Origin: Melanopsichium pennsylvanicum
Taxonomy: Eukaryota; Basidiomycota; Ustilaginomycetes; Ustilaginales
Direction: 5' to 3'
DNA: 64,000 nucleotides
NCBI GenBank assembly: GCA_900208305.1
Contig: OAPG01000007.1
Location: 124,001-188,000 of the forward strand
Position numbers and translations under genes: made by a program. Every line of letters begins with the position of its first letter. The first letter of the stretch is position 1. Shown one piece after another: positions 32,988 through 44,500 of this stretch. The notes under the pieces are model-generated. The model was not told the DNA's origin. It saw only the letters and a list, made by a program, of their open reading frames with translations, and did not search any database.

Positions 32988-35900
32988 GATGATGATGGTG
33001 TTGATTGTGCATATGATCGGCTCTATCCTGAATCCGAACAGGAGTTAAACTGGGAGGCAGCAAATTCGCCATTCCCGCATCATAAATATCAAACGGCAAC
33101 GTACTTAAGCCACCAACCCCACTACCACTACCCATGTTCGTATTCATACCCGTACCCGAATGATTCGTCGACATGGATTGAGCACCATTCAACCCTCCTC
33201 CTCCTCCTCCATACCCACCCAAATTCGGCGATGTCCGATAACGCGAAGAGTAAGCTTGAGGTGGTGCAGCAATTCCAACTCCAATCCCATTCCCACCACT
33301 GCTACCGCCCAAAACATTGGCATCTTTTCGACTTCCATCTACTACAATACTAAACCCACCACCACCATTCCCGCCAGTCGTGTTACCGAGCATACCCTGA
33401 TCCCAACCACTACCACCCCAACCACCACCACCAAACTCAACTTGTTGTTGAAGAAGATCCAACTGCTGATAACTGTCATTGTTGTTGCTGGATCGTCTCT
33501 TACCGCTACTATTACTGGCAGAGGTAGGTGCTAAACCATTCTGACGTCTCTCCCACTCCATCAGTGGATCGTCTCGATTCACCAACCCAGCCATGTTCTG
33601 CCCAATACCACCCGATGCTTGCTGCTCCAACCCAAGCATGGCCAACTGAGGCGGGTTCGTGCTCAACCGATGATGATCGCCTCTTCTTTCTTCTCCACCT
33701 GATCCACCACCTCCGCCACCGTAGTATGCAGACGGAGGCACCGCCATGCTGTGCCTACTTGTGTACCCCTGCTGCTGCTGCTGCTGCTGTTGAATCGCCG
33801 ATTGAGCCTTTGCCTGGGCTTTCGCCTCTGCCTCTGCCTGTGCATGTGCCTCTGCCTGTGCAGCCTCCTCCCTGGCATACGGGTTGTTGAGCACCGGCTG
33901 AGCCTGTTGTCTAGCCGCAGCACTGTGGTACGCCTGCTGCTGCGCCAGATGCTGATTGTACGCTGCCGCATCTTGGAACTTGTTGCTTGGCCTCGCACTG
34001 CTTTGCTGCACCAGTCCTCCATACGGATGCTTCGATGCATCCGACGAATTCGACGACGAAGAAGAAGCTTTGACTTTACTACTGCTACTCACCGATGCAG
34101 CTGAGGGCATCAGCGGCGGTCGGAAAGGCTTGGTGAACTTTTCTCCCGTTATAAATGGATGCAGTTTTGCCTGTTGCGGAGTCCACCTCTCGTGAGGATT
34201 CATGTTGAGTAGACCCGTTACAAAGTCGATAAAGCTGCTCCGATTCGCCATTTCCTTTTGGACGTCGGCCGACTTGCCAGACTTGCGAGACATGGGGTAG
34301 GTCTTGACAATGTCCGGCAGAGTGGTTGCTTTAAAATACTTTTTACTTGGCTGTTCCTGCACGTTGTGCTCTTTTGAATACTGTTCGAGCGACTTGAGCC
34401 GGTACGACTTGCGACCGAATTCGTCGGTATAGACAGAAAAAAATTCTTGCGTCTGCTTGCCGTTGTCTAACATCCACTGCGGCGGCAGTCCGAGCATTTC
34501 GAGGATTCGACAGATCTGATTATACTCGCTCGTTCCGGGGAACAGCGGCAATCCCAGGAACAGTTCCACTGCGATACAGCCGAGCGACCACATGTCGATG
34601 GCAGAGTTGTAAGGCAATCCCAGTAGCACTTCGGGTGAGCGGTAGAATCGCGACTGAATGTAGGTGTACACTGTCTGCTTCTCGTGGCAGGCCGAACCAA
34701 AATCGACCAGCTTGATCGACGGCGTTTGCAGCGTCTTGAGCAAGATATTCTCGGGCTTGAGATCGCAGTGTATCAGTCGAGCCTCGTTGAGCACCGTCAA
34801 CGCGTCGAGCAGTTGCGCTGTAAACACTCTGACCAAGCTCGTACTAAGACCTTGGAACGAGTTCTGCTTGATCAACTCGTACAGGTTCGAGGACAGCAGC
34901 TCGAGCACCAAACACAAGTGCTTGGCGTGAATAAAGGTATCCCTGAGCCGCAGGATGTGATGCTCGTCGTTTGGATCCCAATTACCATTGAGCATTTCGA
35001 GTACTGTGACCTCCATCATACTCTGGTTAAAGTAGGCAGGCTTGTTCTTGATCACCTTGACCGCAACTATCTCGTGCGTTGTCATATCCTGACACTTGAC
35101 AACCTGTCCGAACGTGCCCTGTCCCAGAATATCGAGAATGAGGTACTTGTGCCCTTCCTCCGTGCCAAGCCAATCGTTGACGTACAAGATATAGTCGCTC
35201 TCTTCATTGTCCCTGCCCTCGTTCTGCACGGGTTTGCTCGGCTTGGTGAGCACGCGTCGAGGGTTGAAGCTGAGCTCGTAGAAAAACGCTGGGTTGACCA
35301 GATGGTAGGTATGATGCAGGTACGCCGTCAAAGCCTTGAGCGGGCTCACGAACCCCCCTGTTGGGTCAGCTCGACGTGATGTGGCACGTGCTGCTGCTGT
35401 GGCTGCCTTGCCATCTGATATAGCCGCTGCTCCGGCTGCTGCTGCTTGACTCTTGTCGATGACAGGGCGAAGATCATCAAAGTCGCGCACGCGACGAAAA
35501 CCCTCGTTGCGCCGCGAGGAGCGCCCGGAAGACGCTGCATCTCGCCTGAGTACGCTGGTTCGCGAATTGTCAGATGCGGTGGTCATGGAACCGGAAGAGC
35601 CGATGCCGAGGCCGTGCTGTGCGAAATATGCATCGCTATAGATTGCCGAGTTGCGCGCTGCGCTGTCGCCCGTTCTGTCTCGAGAATCAAGGATCATGCT
35701 GCCTCGCCCAGATCCACCTGCAACAGAAGGCCACAGCCCTCCCGCACTTTGTGACGAAGATGCATAGGCATCGTCTCGACCGCGTCCGCTAGAGGAGAGG
35801 TACTGATTGCTGTGCTGCCCGTGATTGGTTTGGTACGCATAGGGCAGGCTATCTGACAACTCATCAAGACCTGCACTCGAGTTGCTGTACTGCTGAGAAT

Positions 35901-36972
35901 TCTGTCCCAACTGTTGAGGTGACCTGGGCGCTTCGCGAGGTGAACTGATGTCCATGAGGTTGGACATCTCAAGACTGCCGGATCTGCCGCCTGAGGCACC
36001 TGTTGCTGCTGCTCCTCCGCTGGTGGTGGTGGTGGTGGTGTTGCCAGTGCTGGTGCTGGTGCTGGTGCTGCCAAAGCGTGCAGACTGGGATGTGTTGGGG
36101 CTGTAAGGATTGGTAGAGGCTGGATCTCGTATTGAGGAGCCAGAGGTGTCCATAGCATTCGGAGAGCGGCGATTACTTGCGTTGCTGTAAGGGCTGGAAA
36201 GCATCTGAGAAGCGGGGAGCAGATTGGCCGGATGTGACGAGCCTGACGAAAGATTGGCAAGACCACTATAAGACATTTGAGGTGATGTAACTGAGGAGCC
36301 AGCAGCGGCACCACCGCCGCCGTGGCTAATGAAGCTGCTGTGCCGCATGCCAGAAGGCGAAAGGGACGACATGTAAGCCCCGGAAATTTCGCCGCTGCCG
36401 TTGCTGCCATGGCTCGAGAAGGAGTGAGAGCCTGTGGCCTGAGGAGCACCGCCTTGCGGGGACAGATACATGCCGGATCCGGAGCTGACAGTATTTGAAG
36501 CGGACCGCGATTGACTTGGATGCGAGCTGTGACCCATGGACACGGATCGACCGAGGCCGTCGTTGCGATAGGTGGACGACCTGTGCGACTGATGCTGTTG
36601 CGGTGAAACGTGCTGCTGTTGGTGGAGCTGATTGTCAAAAGAGTAGCGTCCAGATGCGTCGGTGGGTTCTGCCAGACCAAAGGCATTCGTCTGGGAGTTG
36701 TGAAGATGTGGTGAAGTGTAATTGGTTGCGGCGGGGTTTGTACCGGAGTTGGGTGAGTGGACGTACTTTGCTGAGGAGGATGCGTGTCCGTGGGATGAGC
36801 GTGGAGAGCGCATGGAAGAGGGACTCGGAGGGTAAGGATTGGCCGATGCCAAGGCTGGATGTTGACCGCCTAGCTGATCGAGACCCGGCATATTGATGCC
36901 GACGTGGGGATCGTTATGGAGAGGGAGCGAGTTGACGTCGTCGCCAAAGAAGGCGCCCGAATGTCTCGACAT
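32815..36972 (-). CDS. YAK1: YAK1-type dual-specificity (DYRK family) protein kinase
   Basis: 1385 residues from the first real ATG at 36972 (MSRHSGAFFGDDVN). The kinase domain is about residues 600-945: glycine loop ILGQGTFGQVV, VAVKVIKN, catalytic loop IHCDLKPENILL, DFGSACHEKQ, and the activation segment YTYIQSRFYRSPEVLL whose YxY is autophosphorylated in DYRK kinases, then NSAIDMWSLGCI and HPFITGEKF. The preceding block SDYILYVNDWLGTEEGHKYL is typical of YAK1. Flanks are long, Ser/Gly/Gln-rich and disordered, with a Gln run near residue 1330 and Gly-rich runs near the C-terminus. YAK1 restrains growth and promotes stress and starvation responses downstream of PKA/TOR. The family call is secure; only the start codon and possible leader introns are uncertain. 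Confidence 0.96.
32940..33000 (-). repeat. CAA/CAG trinucleotide tract coding poly-Gln in YAK1
   Basis: On the minus strand a run of CAA/CAG codons, preceded by His codons, encodes a histidine- then glutamine-rich stretch near YAK1 residue 1330. Such tracts vary in length between strains. Confidence 0.8.
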
Positions 36973-38657
36973 GCTGATTTGGGTATCGTGCCTGTAGATG
37001 AGTTTGCCGTTGCTCTGCACGCTGTAGCTGTGGCTGTGCTACGATAGTTGGTAGAACTTAAGGGTGAAAGCGCGAACGGGCTTAGTCGCACTTGAAATGG
37101 ATGATCGGTCCGATCAGGAAAGGAAAGAAGGTGCTGCCTGTCGGCAAATCAGACCCCGGGAACGATTTTGCAGCTCAACGTCATCCGTGATGCAGAGGGG
37201 ACGAGTTGATTTGTGATTACGATGGTGAGGCTAGCGGTTCGCGCACGCGAAAGCCTAGCCAAACGTTGCTGAACAAGTGCTGAAGCACAAATGAGGGCCG
37301 ACGTGAACTCAGTCTAGTATGCTGAGACTGAGTGCGTTGAATGATGGTGAGCGCCACGTAAAGCAGATGAGCGAAGGATGAGTTGCACTGAGATCAGGGC
37401 CCGATGCAGCACAGGCCGGACACAATTGTGAGAGTGTGCAAGAAATGTGGTCTTGAGGATGGAGAGGAGGTAGCTGACGATGGCGATGGTACCAGAGCAC
37501 GTTTTCGAGACACGCTGGATGAAGCGAGATGGCTAAAGAGATGATACAGGCCGATGTGAAGAGGAACAAGTTGGCGAGAGAGCATAAGCTAGAGCGTGAG
37601 ACTAGAGCTTTATGCTTTGGGCTAGTTGAGCTGTGGTCCAATGGCTCGATGGTGGACAAAGGAGTGGCAGTGCGAGCTATGATGCTAATAGATGGCTCTG
37701 AGATAGAGAAAGAAGGAAGCGGATCAATGTCAAGGAGAGACGAGGTGAATGATGATGATGATGATGATGTTCAAGATGATAATGATCAAGAGGAGGTTGA
37801 TATTGGTGTGATGTGTACAAGTCTATTGCTGCAGTTGTGTGCCGGCTACCGTAGTGATACAAGCTTGAATTCGGTCAAATCAAAGAAAGCACACACTCTC
37901 TATCGTCTCTGTGTGTGAGAGTCTTTGTTCTCTGCTGTGTATCTGTGTGGGTGTGGGTGTGGGTGTGCACTGTGTACTGCACTGTTGAATCCCAACACGA
38001 CGGTCTCAAACACGCTCAAAAATCCATAACAATTTCCAAAATCCAGAGAGCCGTGCACTCGATAGAGACACACATACACACACACACACATGCACCGCCC
38101 ACCCACACACTCACACAGACAAATCTCAGAAGTCGACTGTCCTCGTGTCTAACTTCTTCTGTAGCTTTGACTTGGCTTCACTAACACTGCCAAAGTCGCA
38201 CGGTGCAACGCGCGCCCTCCCTCTCCCTCTCTCTCTCTCTCTCATCCCAACTCCTTCCCTTTTTCCTTTTTTCTTTTTTCTTTTTTCTTCTCTATTTCTT
38301 TTTTCTTTTTAACGCCGCTGTGCATCTTCAATAATATTCACTTAACACCTCGAGCGGAGGGCTCACAGGCTAAATTTGGTTGGATGGACATCGCTCATTC
38401 GTGGTAACAAAAAAGACTGCCAATACAGTCTCAACCCAAGCACAATTACAGGCACATGAGCCCTACAGATAAATTTGCATAAAAATGACTTAGCGAGAGA
38501 TAAAGATAGATGTGGTATATGTTGCGACTGGAGAATAAAATGCTGGATAGAATCGAATGCGAAGAACGTTTAAAACGGAACGGCCTGTTGTATCGTGCAA
38601 ACTACTGTAGGCAAACACTCGTGAAGCCCACAAGCCATGAACGCTTCTACAAATTCA
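36973..38657. promoter_or_regulatory. Long upstream region of YAK1 with simple repeats
   Basis: About 1.7 kb between the YAK1 start and the 3' end of the securin-like gene, both on the minus strand. It contains a (GAT)n run at about 37749-37769, several CA/GT-rich stretches (37900-38110), a (CT)n run near 38225-38242 and repeated TTTTTTC units at about 38258-38310. A 129-codon plus-strand frame (37529-37918) overlaps the GAT run and looks like chance. No gene called. Confidence 0.45.
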
Positions 38658-40229
38658 TCATGCTTCTGCGTCAGACACGTCGTCCAGGTCCAGCTGAAGC
38701 GAGTCGATGTCTTGTTCGGCGTCAAAGCGATCAAGCGCCGCGGCAGTTTGCTTGCCAAGCTCATCATCCACAAAGTCAATTAGCTTGGGATTCAGCATGG
38801 TTGCAGCTGGACTCGACTTCACTGGCTGTGTGGCGCCGCGAACCGAATGCTTTTCGCCTTGTACAACGGCACGCTTTGTCACGAGCGTCGATGGTCGGAT
38901 GATGGTGCGCGCCGTCGCAGTGCCAGACGATCGCGCGACCGAGCCGACTCGTGAAGAGGTGCTAGTCGATGACGAAGGCGCTCGATTGTCAGAGGCAGAC
39001 GCGAGGGAACGTTGCAAGCCCGTGGATCGTGCAAATGACCTATTGATCGCTTTGGGTGCGGTTGTACGTGCGTTCGCAGCAGAGCTAGTAAATACTGTTT
39101 TGTTCGCTTTCGTCGACAGTCGGTTCGTGGAAGCAACAGTGGGGGGTCGAGCTCGGGTCAGAGGAGGGCGAGCACTTTCAGCAGTTGTGTTTCGAGCCGT
39201 TTCTGTACTCTTGGCAGCCTTGACCACGCTGCTTGATCGAATCGAGCATGGCTGTCGTGTAGCCGTGACTGCTTCCGGAACAGGCACGTCTGGCCAGGGA
39301 TCATCATCATCGCTTACTGCAGCCAAGGTTGGCGGCATGATGTCACTTTCAACCGTCTCATCCATGGGTGGAACCTCGACATCGCTGAGGTCACCGGGAC
39401 CTGCAGCTCGTAGTCCAATCGTTGTGAACCGAGAAAGCTTGGCGCCTAATTCTTTAGCCCGTGGCAGATCATCGAGCTCTTCGGGAAACTCAAACACGGG
39501 GTGTTTGGCATACGTGCTAGGAGGCATGTACTCGATCTCGGGATACATTTCCTCTTCAGTCATCCGCACCGTTGACTGCTCCGTGACGTGCTCTGTCGCA
39601 TTGTCTGCCTTTTGCAGCGATACGCCCATTTCGGCGTCCATCATCTCGCCCATGCGCGCTTTAATTTGACCCGCACGTCCCACGTTGGCAGCTGGGGTGA
39701 TGAAGCGATTCTGACGGCTCATGGTGCTTGTCTTGCCGAGCTTCGAAGGAGTGGGTGTGTTGATCATGTTGCCGGCGTCATTGGTGGAGCTCTGACCAGG
39801 CTTGGTGAAGGGATGCTCTGAAGTCTGTCGTTGCTTGCCATTGATGGATCGAAGCGCGTTGGATGTGGTGGCTTTACGAGGGCTGAGCTCCGAACCTTTC
39901 TTGGCAGGAGAAGATGGAGCTGGATTATCCTTACGAATGGAGGCCTCCTGTTTCCCTGGAGCCGACTTGGACGGACCGGGTGTCTTTGCAGCATTGCGGT
40001 CACCTAGGGCTTTGACGGGTGATTTTGACATGAGATCTTGAAAGAGCTGTTTAGGACCAGCGGAACCTACGTGTGCTCCAAAAGGGTTGGAGGAACCACC
40101 CAAAGCTCTTTTGCCTGTGGTCATGTTCTTTCGTGTTGGAGAGGCGTGCAGTCGAGAAGGTCCTGGTGTTCGTGTCTGACCGGCGAAAGCCTGATTCTCT
40201 GAGAGGACGAATCCTCTAGAGTGCATCAT
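38658..40229 (-). CDS. PDS1: Securin-like protein (Pds1/Cut2, separase inhibitor)
   Basis: 523 residues from ATG 40229 (a second ATG follows directly). The N-terminus reads MMHSRGFVLSENQAFAG, where fungal securins have a KEN-box region, followed by basic TPGPSRLHASPTRK and KRALGG. The diagnostic element is YPEIEYMPPSTY near residue 230, matching the (D/E)IExxPP pseudosubstrate segment with which securins block the separase active site. An acidic DDDDPWPD near residue 308 has a counterpart in Cut2-type securins. The acidic C-terminus (DIDSLQLDLDDVSDAEA) is also typical. By similarity it holds separase inactive until APC/C degrades it at anaphase. The canonical KEN is SEN here and the only RxxL I find is RPPL in the middle of the protein. 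Securins diverge fast, so the call is based on motifs, not overall identity. Confidence 0.75.
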   Translation of the reverse strand: MMHSRGFVLSENQAFAGQTRTPGPSRLHASPTRKNMTTGKRALGGSSNPFGAHVGSAGPKQLFQDLMSKSPVKALGDRNAAKTPGPSKSAPGKQEASIRKDNPAPSSPAKKGSELSPRKATTSNALRSINGKQRQTSEHPFTKPGQSSTNDAGNMINTPTPSKLGKTSTMSRQNRFITPAANVGRAGQIKARMGEMMDAEMGVSLQKADNATEHVTEQSTVRMTEEEMYPEIEYMPPSTYAKHPVFEFPEELDDLPRAKELGAKLSRFTTIGLRAAGPGDLSDVEVPPMDETVESDIMPPTLAAVSDDDDPWPDVPVPEAVTATRQPCSIRSSSVVKAAKSTETARNTTAESARPPLTRARPPTVASTNRLSTKANKTVFTSSAANARTTAPKAINRSFARSTGLQRSLASASDNRAPSSSTSTSSRVGSVARSSGTATARTIIRPSTLVTKRAVVQGEKHSVRGATQPVKSSPAATMLNPKLIDFVDDELGKQTAAALDRFDAEQDIDSLQLDLDDVSDAEA

Positions 40230-41531
40230 GATGGGCAGGCAGAATGACAGGTATGTTTGGGTGAGGAGCAAGATTGTGAACGTGGCTAAATTGTGCTTTG
40301 CAACGAGATGAATCAAATAGCTGTGCGCAACCTAGAAACAGATCTAGATGGCTGATAATTAAATGCCAACTTGGTGTGCACGACTGATTGGCGTGATATG
40401 GATATGATGTGGATGGGACAGCCGAAATATTGATGCGATGTGGTATTCAGGGTAATCGTTTCGATAGGCGGTGATGTGGTTAGTAATAAGAGAAGGTGAA
40501 AGCCAGTCGTGAGAACAAGTGTGATCTTGTTCGAGGCATCCTTGTGGGAGCGTGAAAGCATTCACGGAAAGAAAGTTGGAGTTGGACTCAAACGTGCATA
40601 CAGAGTGGTACTGTAATTTTAGTTCAATCTGTGAATGTAGTGCAAAATGTAGTTCAGTATACTTTTCGCTGCTGCTCCACCGCACGACATTCGCGTCACT
40701 ACTGAAATATATCACGTGACTTGATGCTTTGTTAGACTTACATAAAAGGAGTCGTACATAAAAGGAGTCGAGCTTTTGAGGAAAGTTCTCGTGCTGTACA
40801 GTCCTTAGCTTGTTTGCCTATGCATTCAAGTAAATCATCTGCACAGTGCTCGAGATCACTCTATGCCTCAAGCGTGCAGGTTTGCAAGCGGCGTTATCTG
40901 TTGGACTAACGGAGGGAAGGAGGGACTGAAAAGAGAGAGGGCTGAACGAGAGGATCTAGCGCTTCGAGATTGGCTCAGCGTCATAAAAAAATTACAATCA
41001 AAACTGGCTAAAATTGGGATCATCGAGATATCGCAACCAAAGTGTCAGAGAGTGTCCAACTTGGCCAAACTTGAGTCACATCCAAAGTCACAATTTCTAA
41101 GCACAGAGGTTCGTGTCCCAGTCTCGTCGGATTTACAGAGCTGCCGAACCCGCTTGCAGGCAGATGGAATCCATTCGAAATTGGCCCGAGCGTTGTTGAA
41201 CCTTATCGTCATCATGTTGATCATCATCAAGGATATGGTAAATTACCATCCTATACTACTTTGACTGTCACCACCATCCCTCTTTGCATTCTCAAACTAG
41301 TTGGGCTGTGAGCTACATTGCATCACGTTCGACTATCATCACCACCACCACCACCACCTCCTCCTCTTCCAAGATCTCAGCTTTTGCTGACCTGAATCCT
41401 GTGACAGGCTCACTGCACTTATTCTCTTTTGACAAATTTCAATTCCCAGAGCACAACCACAACATCTGCTTAGTACAGCTGCTGGTGTAGTGACCAGTCT
41501 TTGCCTGCTTCGGCCCAGACGTCCAGATTGA
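40230..41531. promoter_or_regulatory. Divergent promoter of the securin-like gene and ATG13
   Basis: About 1.3 kb. A CACGTG core (ATCACGTGAC) is at 40713-40718 and a perfect 16-base tandem duplication follows at 40739-40770. A GTACAGTC lies near 40797. (ACC)n units occur near 41339-41360. I see no CDS; the short frame at 40863-41264 has no family similarity that I can recognise. Confidence 0.45.
40739..40770. repeat. Perfect 16-bp tandem duplication
   Basis: TACATAAAAGGAGTCG occurs twice head to tail (40739-40754 and 40755-40770). It contains a TAAAAGG core and lies about 510 bases upstream of the securin-like ATG, next to a CACGTG site. Confidence 0.9.
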
Positions 41532-44500
41532 ATGCAGTCGCAGCACCATCCTTCTCCACAGCGCCGTATCTCTTCCGCTCACTCTCATAACCCCACCTCG
41601 TCATCTTCCGTCGCAGCTCCAGATTCGGCCCAACATACTGAAACCCAGCATCAGTATGAAGCAAAAGATTCGATACAGACGCAATCGTCTCAACGCCACG
41701 ATTCGGCTCAGGCCTCTTCCAGCGCTGCCGCATCGCAGCTCACCAAGCTCGATGGTGTCGTCTATCACTTTTACACCACAACCGCCAATCTCGTGATACA
41801 GTCTCGCTTGGCGCATTTGCGCTCAGCGTTGCTCACCGCTCCCTTCGACACCGATCCGAGGCCCGCTTCCTCCACCGCTACCACATCCCAAACCAAGCTC
41901 TCCAGATGGTTCGGTCTTCAAATTCCAGATAGCGATCTGTTCAGGGAGGAGCTTCGCCTTTGGCGTTCCGTCACCTCCATGCTTGGTCTAGATGCGCTCG
42001 ACGAAGACGCTTTGCAAAACCTCGCTCCTCAGCCCAGTATACCTCACCTCATTATCGATGTCATGCTTGATCTTTCCAATGTCTCGGATCATCACGACAT
42101 CCTTCTTTTAACCAACTCTTCGACAGGCACCTCTACCCGATCACGGACCACCACTTCCCAACTAACAGAAACGAACAGCAGCCGCTATTGTATCGACGGG
42201 CGTCGACCGGCCGAGGCACCATCTGCACAGCGCCAGTCAATCCCAAGGAGGATCGTGCTCGAGCGTTGGCGACTACAATTCCATACTTATTCCCCCTCAA
42301 ATCCATCAGATCTTTCTACATTCTACAAGAGATCCATCGCGCACTTCCGTGTACTTTTTGACCTGCTAACCTTGTTGCCTTCGAACCGTCTCGCTGCCAA
42401 GATTCAAGCTCTCAAGTCTGTACCAGAAATGCATAGCGATGCATCGCCTCAGTCACTCCCCTCCTTGTCTGCTCGCAAAGACACGGGCTCCCACGATGCA
42501 GAGATGACCCTCGGCTGCCGTCTCAGTATGGCACTCGAACACGAACCGACGCAAGCTGCGACTCCCGGCGAGATCGATGTGACTCAGGCTCTTCCCGCAG
42601 AGCAGGGATTGGAATTTGCAGTGGCAGATGGAGCTTCCCTCCCAGAGAGCGGGCAGAGCGGACAGAGTGGGCAGAGCAGGTCGCATGGTCATTACGCCAC
42701 TCACACCTTCGCCCCTGTTGCCTCTCCCATCGGTCATCTTGAAACCTCTGTCACATATCGCAGATTGACGGAATTCTCGGTCGAAGATTCAGAAAGTTTG
42801 CGAGGCGCCAACGATATCAAGATTGATCTGGACGAAGATTACTTCAGGTCGCCCCAACTCGCCAGCGCAGCCCCTCCAAAGCGGTCTGATCGCACAGAAG
42901 CTCCATCCTCACAATCGCAGACTGCAGTTCCTGCATCGCTCGATGTTGATACTGCACAGAATCGTGATCGACAAATTAGCACCACACACTTTCCGGTATT
43001 ATCTCAGCAACGTATCGGCGGCATCTCAGCTGCAAGACCAGCGACCTTGGCAGCCCACAGAAGCTCTCCCGACAGCTTTCAAGCCAGCACAGAGGAAAAC
43101 ATGCCGCAGTCTCCGGCCAACGCAAGCGTTTTCAGCACAAGTGCATCAGGGCGGCAGACTGCCGGTCTTTCCAGTCTAAGAAGAACAGCGTCCAACAAGA
43201 GCAGCCTCTCGCTCATGGGACCCGCTAATGCTTCCGGCGCACCATCCAGCCCAGCGCTCGCTGCCGCCCTCAGCGCCGATCCAGCCTTTGTCATTCCGAG
43301 CTCTGTGCGAAGACCGAGCACGAGTGAGAGGCGCCTTCGAACGATCAGCGGACTTTCGAGTGGACGACCCAGCCCGCCCATCTCACCCGCCACCGCAACA
43401 TTCGAGCTTCCTGAAAAAGGCACCAGCCTACCCAGAAGCACTTCGGCAGCTTTCTCGACAAGCCTCGCTGATCGCTCCATCTCTACTCGAACAACGAGCG
43501 GATTTGCTGCTGCTGCTGCGCCTAGCAGCATGGGCCCTCCCGCCCAGCCTCGCCTCAGTGTCTCTTTCAGTCCATCTTCGCCCTCGCCTCTTGCGCAGCA
43601 GATGCCTCCACAAGGCTCAAGAGGCGGGCCAGCTTTGGCTCCCAATGTTTCGCAGTCAACCTCTTCCTTCCGAAGCGGGTCTGGCTCAGGCTTGAAATCG
43701 TCCATGGCAGGCACTGGTGTGCTGACCACACCCAGCCTTCGCAGCGTCTTTCAGAACTACGTGTATCGTTCGCAGAACGCATCCACCGCTCCTATCTCAC
43801 GCACCCCTCCAACTTCGACCAATGTATTCGCACATGGCAGTTACTCGCCCTCGAGCTTAGGCACGGGTTTCAGAAGTTCCATCCGCAGAAACTCGAGCAC
43901 CAACGAAGCCGGATCGGGCTACGCTTTTGGTGCTAGTCTGACTTCGTCGCCCGCAGCTGCGGCAGCTGCAGCCAAGCCCCAAATGATCAAGCGGTACAGC
44001 ACGAATTTCTCTTACCGTCAGAATCGCGACAGGGCAGGCATCTATGGCAGCAGTCTAGGCTCAGAAGCTTCAAGCTCGCTGGGCGCTGGTGGCGAGCCAT
44101 CAAGTTATCCGAGGTTTGGGGAAGCTGGTGGAAGCTTGAGCTCCGCATATGGACGTAGCTGGATTTCGAGGATGGAGCAGCGTCAAGGATTGGGTACGGG
44201 CGGAGCATTTGCGAGGACATCCAGCTTGGACGATGCAACAGCTGCAGCGACGGCTTCTGCTGCGTCTAGGTATCGGCCGATCTCGGTGACCCAAACGGGC
44301 GGCTTGACACCCAGTCCGAGGAGCCACGAAGAGGAAATCGACGACCTGGCGCGCTTGTTGGAGGCAAGACCTGCTTTCAGCACCTCGTCCAAGCTGATCA
44401 GTCTGAGGAATGAGCGAAGAAACGCTCCTGGGCTGAGTAGCACACCCGAAGAAGTTGGCTTTGCTCGACAAGGCACCAAGCCAGGTGCTCTTACGGAATC

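Noticed and set aside
37529..37918. 129-codon plus-strand frame with an Asp run, upstream of YAK1
   Set aside because: The Asp run is just the (GAT)n microsatellite and the rest has no recognisable features.
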